DNA of 64,000 nucleotides, from assembly GCA_008802785.1 (NCBI GenBank), contig VUYT01000033.1:144387-208386 (forward strand). The letters are read 5' to 3'. Origin of the DNA: Symmetrospora coprosmae. Lineage: Eukaryota > Basidiomycota > Cystobasidiomycetes > Symmetrosporaceae. A program made the position numbers and the translations under genes. The notes beneath the pieces are model-generated. The model saw nothing but the letters and a program-made list of their open reading frames with translations. It was not told where the DNA came from and did no database searches. Below, piece after piece: positions 56,360 to 64,000 of this stretch (the stretch's first letter is position 1; each line of letters opens with the position of its first letter).

Positions 56360-56873
56360 ATGCCGCCTCCTGCAGGCCCTGCTCTCCCACGCAGATCTTC
56401 TCAAGGTCCTGCGACACTTCCATTCAGGTGAGAAGAGTGGTTAGCCGTGTCCATGCACTGACCCGCAGGCGTCATGATACTGACAACGTCTTTGGTGCTG
56501 CAGCACCATCCCAATTGAGCAGGGCAGCTTGTCAGACGCGCAGAGATATAGTCTCCATTACGCTTTGGTATCCTCTGCTCCGAACAGCATTATACTCCAT
56601 CTGGATAAAACGCCAGTCGTCGCAGAGATACAGTCAGGCACATACACATTTCGGCACCCGCCCGTCTCCGGGAACGAGCTCGTGGCTACGATCACTCGCG
56701 TCATGCCGCTCCGATACTGCAGCAAAGCGCCCGAGTCTGCTTTCCAGAAGGGCGTGCAAGCGGATCAGCTTGGCAGATGTGCTCAGCATCACGACACCTC
56801 TAAGGTGCCCTTCTGGCATAGCGACGACTTAGCGAAGAGGCACGAGCACCACCACCACCCTCCGGAGGGGTAA
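56360..56873 (+). CDS. Small His-rich orphan protein
   Basis: Exons 56360-56427 and 56504-56873 (76-nt intron ending GCTGCAG) give 145 residues. The start is MPPPAGPALPRRSS; the centre alternates strands (SIILHLDKTPVVAEI, GTYTFRHPP). The C-terminal third concentrates Cys and His: YCSKAPES, RCAQHHD, then FWHSDDLAKRHEHHHHPPE. The last segment resembles the F-x5-L and His part of a C2H2 finger, so metal binding is possible. There is no signal peptide and no family I recognise. An earlier acceptor at 56,468 would give a different frame, but this join keeps the longer one. Confidence 0.5.
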
Positions 56874-56912
56874 GTCGGCTCGGCACATCATTAGAATCTC
56901 GTATCTCGTACA

Positions 56913-58166
56913 ATGAACCGGAGGATCGTAGAGCTGACACGCGCTTCCGTGGCGTCGTCCTCGAATAGTTCCACTTTCGCCGGTGATGCATCCGGCGTCC
57001 GCGAGATCCAGAAGTGCAAAGATCTGAACGACAACCAGACATTGGCACTTGTGAAGCATCTCGTTGCTCATGGGGAAGAGATTGTTGATGCCCAGAACAA
57101 GCAGAATCCCCACCGCCTGATCCGGATCGCAAATGGGCGTTATTGGGTTCGCGGCGCCATGGGAGAGGAATTCATCATCGCCCCACTCAGCAAAGGCGCC
57201 CCATACATGCATCTGCTGCATCTGTGCCGCTATGCGCAAGCAGGAGAAAATCATCGAGGCGAATTCAGCATCAAATGCGGGAGTAGTAAACACAACAACA
57301 AGATATTTGTGAACACAAAAGCAGCCGCAGCGCACGCACGTCAGCATCACAAAGACGGGGCCCCGGCTTTGCAGCCTGTACTTCGATTGCTGGTGGGCAG
57401 CGCGTCCACACAGAGACCTTCCAACACCAAACGCGCGCTCTCGCAGTCTGCAGAGATCCCCGGAGCGCATCGGCGAAAGGCCTCGCCGGTGCACGACGCG
57501 CCACGCCAAGAATCGCCGAGCGCCGTTGGCGCCGGTGGCCGTGGATCATTGAGGTCCGTTTCAGCTTCTTCACGGGGTCATCTGAACAAGTCGCCATCTC
57601 CGGTGCGACCTGCTGTACATGGCGGTCCGGATAACAGTCCGCCGCCGGCATCAGCACGCATATTACGTCCCTTGTCGATGACGCGCCCTTCGCTCCTCGT
57701 GTCAGCCTCGACCCATGCGAGCAATGTTGCGCAAGGCGTTCGGCGCTCGAGTCTGCCAGAGTCCTCTTCGTCCGAGCCTGCAACAAGGTCCAAGACGCGA
57801 GACGGCAATAGTGGAGGTGATGCACAGGCACGCGACGATGATCGCGGTCGGAGACAGATTCGTCAGCAAATGGCACGCACTAGAGTTCGACGCATTTTCG
57901 ATGCCCCGCCAGCCGGAATGACAAGGGCTACGGACGTCGAGGTAGCTGAAAAACTACTTCGGCCTTCCGGCAATGGTCTCTCTCAGTCCAGCATGCTCTC
58001 GAACCCGCACTCCCGACGCCAACTCTCTCCTCGTGACGTCTCGCCAGCGTCCGGATCACGCATGCTGCCCAGTGGGAGTTCCTCACTAGGCCGACCATCC
58101 ACCCAGTCTCGAGCTCCCGCACAAGAAGGGTCAAGGTCGAGACCGTGCGGAAGTTCTCTACGCTGA
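56913..58166 (+). CDS. Orphan protein with degenerate finger-like segment and basic Ser-rich tail
   Basis: One open frame of 417 codons starting MNRRIVELTRAS, 40 bp after the preceding stop. Residues 30-130 look folded (NQTLALVKHLVAHGEEI, IRIANGRYWVRGAMGEEFII). They include KCGSSKHNNKIF followed by AAAAHARQHH, which keeps F-x5-x-x2-H-x3-H finger spacing but has His in place of the second Cys. The remaining 270 residues are Ser/Arg/Pro-rich with SPSP motifs. No family is recognised. An unspliced gene of this size is unusual among its neighbours. Confidence 0.55.
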   Translation: MNRRIVELTRASVASSSNSSTFAGDASGVREIQKCKDLNDNQTLALVKHLVAHGEEIVDAQNKQNPHRLIRIANGRYWVRGAMGEEFIIAPLSKGAPYMHLLHLCRYAQAGENHRGEFSIKCGSSKHNNKIFVNTKAAAAHARQHHKDGAPALQPVLRLLVGSASTQRPSNTKRALSQSAEIPGAHRRKASPVHDAPRQESPSAVGAGGRGSLRSVSASSRGHLNKSPSPVRPAVHGGPDNSPPPASARILRPLSMTRPSLLVSASTHASNVAQGVRRSSLPESSSSEPATRSKTRDGNSGGDAQARDDDRGRRQIRQQMARTRVRRIFDAPPAGMTRATDVEVAEKLLRPSGNGLSQSSMLSNPHSRRQLSPRDVSPASGSRMLPSGSSSLGRPSTQSRAPAQEGSRSRPCGSSLR

Positions 58167-59019
58167 CCTAGATGCTCCCGCTATCACGCAGATGTGTCTC
58201 AGAGATACTATGCCCAGGGTGTAAGTTAGGCCCGTCGAGAGCCTCTTCGCTTGTAAGCTTCGCAGTGCATTGCTTCATGTAATGAAACCCGCGAACTCCG
58301 CCCCAGCGACACATCTCCGGCCGCAACGGCGACCGACCAGGTAATGATCGCGCATGATGCGACCGCGTTAATGTGATGTCCATCTGGTGCCAATGTACGC
58401 CCCTATGCTTTCTGTAATGCACCTCTTCCTGTGCCTTCTGTCTGGTAACCTCTATTGCCGCCTGGCCCTCTTGTGCCCGTCATCGTCATTTGCCCTTCTT
58501 CCCGCAGCCACCACCTTCATCCATCCATCATCGCATACAACCCAGCGAACGGCCAACAGGCTGCTCAGACTGGAGCCACGCTTGGATCTAGCTCGGCTCT
58601 GCTATCTGCCACCCTATACCGCAGCCTCGTCGCAGTTCTCCGTGAGTGTCATCATCCCCCGATAAGGCAGCAGCAGCGAGCCATGGGTCCCGTCACTGCG
58701 ATGCGAGGCGGCGAAGGCAGCTCGGGCGCAAGGGTGCTACGGCACGGCACAGCATATGGCACAGGCTGATCTCATTGCTCATTGCCCACTGCTGCATCGC
58801 ATCCGATTGTGCGATCCTCCCCACTCCGTCTATGTGGTCACCTGGCCCCTCCTGCTGGCGCGGTCGCCCCTCCTCCCTTTAATGGCGCTGGCTCTGGCTG
58901 GCTGGCTTCCTCCCCATTCGCCGACACATAGCACACAGGGGAGACCACCCGCATCGAAGCAGAGCAGACCAGCAATGTCACAGAGCTAGTAGTGCCCCAC
59001 ACTCTTAGAATCCACAGAC
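58167..59019. promoter_or_regulatory. 853-bp upstream region of the REG1-like gene
   Basis: No coding segment is supported here. It contains several C/T-rich stretches (58,420-58,510 and 58,840-58,930) typical of basidiomycete leaders. Regulation of the REG1-like gene presumably lies here. Confidence 0.4.
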
Positions 59020-62000
59020 ATGGCCCCTCCTGCGGCAGCCGGAGCTGGAGGAGTGGACCCGGCGACGGGCAAGAGCAGCGCCGCACCCTTGGTCGCCGCC
59101 AACTCGGGAGCCGACCCAGAGGAGAGAGAGGCGAGCAGGCTCGAGGACATCAACAGGGCAGAGAAGGAGGCGCAGAAGGCGCTGTTTGGCGGGAAGTCCG
59201 GAGCCGCCATTGCGAGTGCGAGCGATGGAGACAGCCCCAAGATCGCCGGCGCAATCGCCGCCGCGGGTGTCAGAGAAGGAGCATCTCCACTCGGCGCCAA
59301 CGGGGACGAAGGACGCCCGCTCAGCGAGACAAAACGCAGCAGCAGTCATGGCAACATTCCATCGCTGTACACGGCGGCGGCGGGTGGCCTCGCTGCTGCC
59401 TCAGTTCCTGCTGCAGAAGCTCCATCGCCCACTACGCAGCAGCAGCAGCAGTCGGCCACACCGCACCCGCCCCAGCACGCAACCGTCATCCCCGCCTACC
59501 CGTACAACGTCTCCATGTACCCGCACATCCCCGGTTCCACCTCGAGCCACTCGTCGAGCTACTTTGAGCAGCACGTCCCGGACGACAGCAACGTCCAGAC
59601 GCGCCTCCCGTCCATCTGCGTAGACTACCTCAGCCACGACTGGCAGGAGGACGACATCTGGTCATCGTGGAAGGCAATGACAAAGCACAAGAGCGAGATT
59701 GCGAACGGTGTCAGATTGGAGAATGCGAGCTGGCGGACGTGGGCAAAGCAGAGAGGGAAGCTAAAGACGATTTCGCCCGAGACGCTGAACTGGTAGGTCC
59801 ACCTTAGTTTCAGTCTCATACAGGCCATCCCTGACGTTTAGTCTCTCTCTCCAGGCTGAAAGACTCGGACGTGACGTGGCTGTACGGCCCGCTCCACACT
59901 GCCGTCGACCCCGTCCCGATACGCAAGGCAGCGACGGCAGAGGAGCGACTCGGCCTCGCAACGTCGCACACGTCCCCGAACAGCGGCTCAAAGACGGTGG
60001 CCAACAAGGCCATCAAGGGCGGCAAGTCTGCACGGCGGAACAGCGGATCGTCGTCGCGCAAGCCGCAGCTCACCGTCAAGCCCATCCTGAAGCACCGCTC
60101 CTTGTCCGACATTCTCTCGGTGCCCAGCAGCGGGCACGCCAGCCCGAGCGTCGAGAACATGAGCGTCGCATCGTACGACAATAGCGAGGACGAGAGCGAT
60201 GCGGGAGCCGCGGTGGCAGCTGCTCGAGCGGGGAGCGGCGGGATCAACGACGAGGACGACGAGCACATGTACAACTCGAACTCCTCGGGCGAAGGGACCC
60301 CAGTTGGGGACGGTGCACGCACGCCAGACGGCAAATCAGAAGGGAGCACCACCCACTCGCGGACATCCTCGGTCGACTCTACCGCTTCTGGCCGGAGACG
60401 GTCAAGCTCGGGCAGCGGCAGCCAGCCGCAGCACCCAGGTGTGGCGCGCACGCGGACACTGTCCGACTCGAGCAATCGCTCATCGCCTCAGTACGAGGCG
60501 GCGCACTTTGACCTGCCGAGCGAGCGGCCGGGGTTCCGCCGGGGCAGCTCGCACGACCACCCGCTCCGCCATCCGTCAGCTTCGGCGGGCTCGTACCCTG
60601 CCATGCCCAAGAAGCGGCACATTACCTTCAACCACCGCGTTGACCAGTGCATCTCGCTCGACATTGACGAGATCCAGCGCCTCAATGCCGGGCGGAACGC
60701 CAACGCCAACGACAGCAAGGCCGCGCCGCATTCGAATCAGCTCCACCGGTACGGGAGCAACACCTCTTCGCGGTCTTCGTCGTCCTCGTCTTCTTCCGGC
60801 GCGTCCAGTACCGAGTCGTCCGACGACGACGATGAGGAAGAGCAGGTCCTCTCGTTCAAATCGTCCTCTCCCAAAAGCGCAAACTTCATCAAGCCGCTCA
60901 TCCACTCGCCGACGGACCCCAACGGGCCAGTCTCTGCTGCAAGCGGGGCCAGCCCACGGTCGCCGCACGGCACTCACGAGAGCAAGAAGGAGAGCTCGTC
61001 CCCGCACACGATTGCGAAACTCGCGCCGACAACGCTCAAGGAGTTTGAATTGCTTCCCGGACCCACGCCCATCGTCGTGTTTGAAGACGGCAAGATCACG
61101 GCGCTGTACGGTACCGAGCAGGACTACGTCTTTGACGCGGAAGAGCACCGCGGAATGGGCGAGTGGGTCCCGCCGCACAAGGACGATGTGCCGGAGCATG
61201 CAGTCGTGACAGAGGACGAGGAGGTCGATGGTGACGACGACGACGCCATGCACGGCGATGTCGACCTCGCCGCGCATCAAGGCGCGCCATTGCAGAGGAC
61301 GGTCGGGCGTGATGCGCTGCTGGACGACGAGCACTACAACGAACATCCTGCACAGACCACGACGGAGGAAACGCCAGTCTCAACGTCGGACCGGTACGCT
61401 TCGAGCGATGCGGAGGGCGTTTCGACCGCCAAGCAAGCCGCTGCGACAGGGACGGGCAAGGCCGACTACTTTGCAGGACCCGAAGCACCCATGGGCCGCG
61501 ACCTGTACGACAGCGCCGGCTATACGAGCAGCCAGGCAAAGTACGGCGCGTCGGCTTCGCGAGGCTCGACCGACTATTCCGAGGGGACGTCGGCGGGTGC
61601 CATACACGCTCAAGGTACAGGGACGGGCGCATCGTCCGCCTCGAGCTCGGGCACCGTCAGCCCGTCAATTCCCACTGTCCCGCTGAGCATTGCCTCTGAT
61701 GCGACGAGCACCAACATCGGGATCGGTCTTTCGAGCTCGCCCTCGTCCGCTGGCCGGTTCATCCCGGGCAAGTCCATCCTCAAAAAGGGGAGGGACCCAC
61801 AAGGACCCGGAAGCGCAGAGTACTACCCGCCTGTGCCGCCTGCCAGCACGCGAGCGAGCAGAGCGCATGCGGCCATGTTTGACGAGAATGGGGACGAGGT
61901 CGCGCAGTCTCCGCGAAAGGCGGGGGATGCCCTTCCCGATGGGGCGCTGCCGGCTCCGACGAGCACGAGCGCAGGTGCCAGCACGGCACGGACAGGCGAG

Positions 62001-63496
62001 CGTGAGTAAGCGGTTTCTCTTTTCTGTATCACCCCTTCCCATCCCTGTACCCCAGAGGTCGCACACTCTATAGTGCAGCGAGCAATTCACCTCGCTCGAT
62101 CGTCGTCATCGTCGTCTTTGCTCCAGAGCCATGCCCGAGATGCATACTGACATGGTTGCTTGCGGTCACTCCAGAGCCTAAAGATGCGACTCCGGGTACC
62201 GGCCTGCCATCGCCGCCGATAACGTCGAGCTACTACGGCGCGTACACGACGTCTACGCCAAGACAGAGCAATCTATCCGCCACAGCGCCGACTTCTCCGG
62301 GAATGTACACCGAGCCGGCGCGCGGGCGGTCCATCTCTCGCGGGTCGTCGTCCTCGTCGCTGTACGAGCGGGCTGTGGCTTCGGGAGCCGTTGCTGACCC
62401 GTATGGGCGGACGCGGAGCACGAGCGGACAGTCGACATCGCCTGGTGCCAGCTACTCGCCGCCTCACGCTTCGTCGCTCAACAGCCTTGGCATTGGCACG
62501 GCCGTCATGCAGGTCGAGCCGGGGTCGCTTGGGAGCACGTCGAGCGACGGCCGGGGGAGGCCGCCGCGCGGGGGAATACAGACTGCGCGCCGGGTGAGCG
62601 ACGACGAGCGGCAGCAGAATGGGCTCGAGGACAGCTCGGACGAGGATGAGACGAGCTCGGAAGAGGATGAGGCGTCCTCGGACGGGGAGAACGACACGGT
62701 CATTACGCTGCGAGGTGCAGATTCTGGCACGGCGACGCCAGTCGACGGTGTTTCGTGCAGTCGCAGGCACATGTCCACGTCCTCGGAAGCCATGAAGCAG
62801 TCGCACCGGGCTGCATTCGACCAGGACGACGACGGCGGGACGCTCGAGGAGGTCTCGCACAGTACCGAAGAGCCGGGTTTTGATGGACGGCCTGTGTCAA
62901 GTGCAGCAGACGCAGGTCGTGACGGCGAGGGCGCCACTCATGCCCGAGCTGCACCATCGATATCGAACAAGGGGTCCTCTCAACCGAAGCTGGTCAATGC
63001 CGAAGAGGACGACGGGGGAAGGCTGTTCGACTCGCCTCATTGGCCCAGTTCTCCCCAGTTCATGAGCGGGACCAACCTGCCGTCCCTTGTGCCATCCGAA
63101 GCGAAGGAGGCAGGGCAGAATCGTACCGCCTCAGCAATAGGCGCTCACCTTCAGTGGGCTGATTCTGACAGTCCGCGACCCTCTGCGGCTCGGAACTCGC
63201 TGCTGCGGAATCTCTCATCGTCCTCGCAGGGCGCATCTGCTCGGGGCACCTCTCCGTCCAAGACATTCCCTGCTCGTGTCCAGCGGGTCGCCGCAAATCA
63301 CGACAATAACGACGACGACGACTCGGACGAGCAGTCTGACCCTGCGAGCAATGGGTACTCGTACGGGTTCAGCCTGTCGGACGAGGAGGAAGAGGACGAG
63401 AACAGGGGCTACGTCGGTCGGGCTGTTGATCTCGCCGGCGCACTCTGGACGGTCGGGAGGGGTATGGTGTGGGGTGGCGGAGGTGGCGGTCGTTGA
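59020..63496 (+). CDS. REG1: REG1-like regulatory subunit of protein phosphatase 1
   Basis: Exons 59020-59792, 59855-62001 and 62175-63496 (introns 62 and 173 nt) give 1,413 residues. Residues about 205-275 form the fungal DUF1752/AreA-GATA-like domain (DDIWSSWKAMTKHKSEIA, ENASWRTWAKQR, then LKDSDVTWLYGPL). Near residue 505 an RVxF-type PP1 docking motif occurs in KKRHITFNHRVDQCISLDID. The rest is Ser-rich and disordered with acidic clusters, and the C-terminus has a conserved-looking GYSYGFSLSDEEE and GALWTVGRGMVWGG. Reg1 targets the Glc7-type phosphatase to Snf1 and glucose-repression substrates in yeast; the same role is inferred here. Confidence 0.88.
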
Positions 63497-63885
63497 GCGT
63501 AAAGGTCATAATGTGTATATGCTTGCTATGTCTTTCCTTGCATGTCCTTCCCTGTACACTATACACTCTCTATGCGGCCGTGTATCGAGGACGCTCGGGT
63601 CCCCATGAACCAACAAATCCAATCCAATGTAATGCAGGCCGTGTGAGCCAGCCTCGTCGACACTACATCATGTACAGTATGCGTTGCAGCAACCATCTGT
63701 CAGCCTGTTCCTGCATCTTGTCGTCGTTTCGGCCAATCAGCGTGTAGGCGTCAAAGATGTGTATGGTAGAGAGTCAACAGTCACGCTCAGCGCTGGCGCG
63801 TACGTCGCTCGCTCGGTCCTGTGTGCAATGGTTGTCTAGCCTGTGTCGCCACCTAGTGGCAAAGTAGTCGCGCACGCTGTGCCGT

Positions 63886-63887
<2 letters not shown>
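63497..63887. other. 3' flank of the REG1-like gene
   Basis: 391 bp with no supported gene; it presumably contains the 3' UTR and terminator. Confidence 0.35.
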
Positions 63888-63936
<49 letters not shown>

Positions 63937-63971
63937 ACAACCACCCCCCCCCCCCCCAGCCCCCCCCCCTC
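63888..63971. repeat. Poly-C homopolymer tract with few interruptions
   Basis: 49 consecutive C residues (63,888-63,936) are followed by ACAACCA and two more C runs. The composition changes abruptly relative to the flanks. It could be a real G/C tract or a sequencing/assembly artefact near a gap. Confidence 0.85.
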
Positions 63972-64000
63972 CCTCATCGCCCTCTCCTCCTCACCCACTC

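Overview
The window is chromosomal DNA from a fungus, most likely a basidiomycete of the Ustilaginomycotina (Exobasidiomycete-type); that placement is inferred from GC-rich genes, many short 50-80 nt GT-AG introns and the domain architectures, not from a database search. Twenty-seven protein genes can be supported, nearly all multi-exon. Exon joins were chosen by checking splice dinucleotides, reading phase and family conservation together. No rRNA, tRNA, CRISPR array or intact transposon was seen.

Layout. 0-15 kb, all minus strand: a GPI-anchored Ser/Thr-rich wall protein, a giant disordered protein, cohesin subunit SMC1 (11 exons, including one GC-AG intron) and a solitary histone H3 gene. 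15.4-19.2 kb: three tandem, strongly diverged paralogues of a small four-exon zinc-finger-like protein, each behind a well conserved, TATA-containing upstream block; this is the most unusual region. 19.3-21.7 kb: an F-box/LRR gene with a disturbed 3' reading frame, divergent from a mitochondrial ribosomal bL31m-like gene. 21.9-24.2 kb: splicing factor SPF45. 24.5-32.4 kb: a tandem pair of OSCA/TMEM63 (CSC1/RSN1-type) channel genes whose introns have diverged widely. 32.8-34.9 kb: TFIIE-alpha. 35.1-36.0 kb: a second F-box gene, apparently broken. 36.4-41.0 kb: a BRPF/Nto1-type chromatin reader with PHD, extended PHD, bromodomain and PWWP.

42.2-49 kb: a patch rich in secreted or surface proteins (a small Kex2-site secreted protein, a DUF1996 protein, a DUF7729 GPI protein) together with an Asp/Glu racemase and a calycin-like protein. 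49.1-55.6 kb: a T5orf172/DUF1766 protein, a TOPORS-like RING E3 ligase, PDCD5 and APS kinase (MET14), tightly packed in convergent and divergent pairs. 56.2-58.2 kb: two unrecognised His-rich, possibly zinc-binding genes. 59.0-63.5 kb: a REG1-type PP1 regulatory subunit. The window ends in a long poly-C tract.

Most genes are housekeeping functions (cohesion, chromatin, transcription, splicing, translation, sulfate assimilation, glucose signalling). The accessory elements are the zinc-finger array, the F-box genes, the secreted proteins and the two orphans at 56-58 kb.
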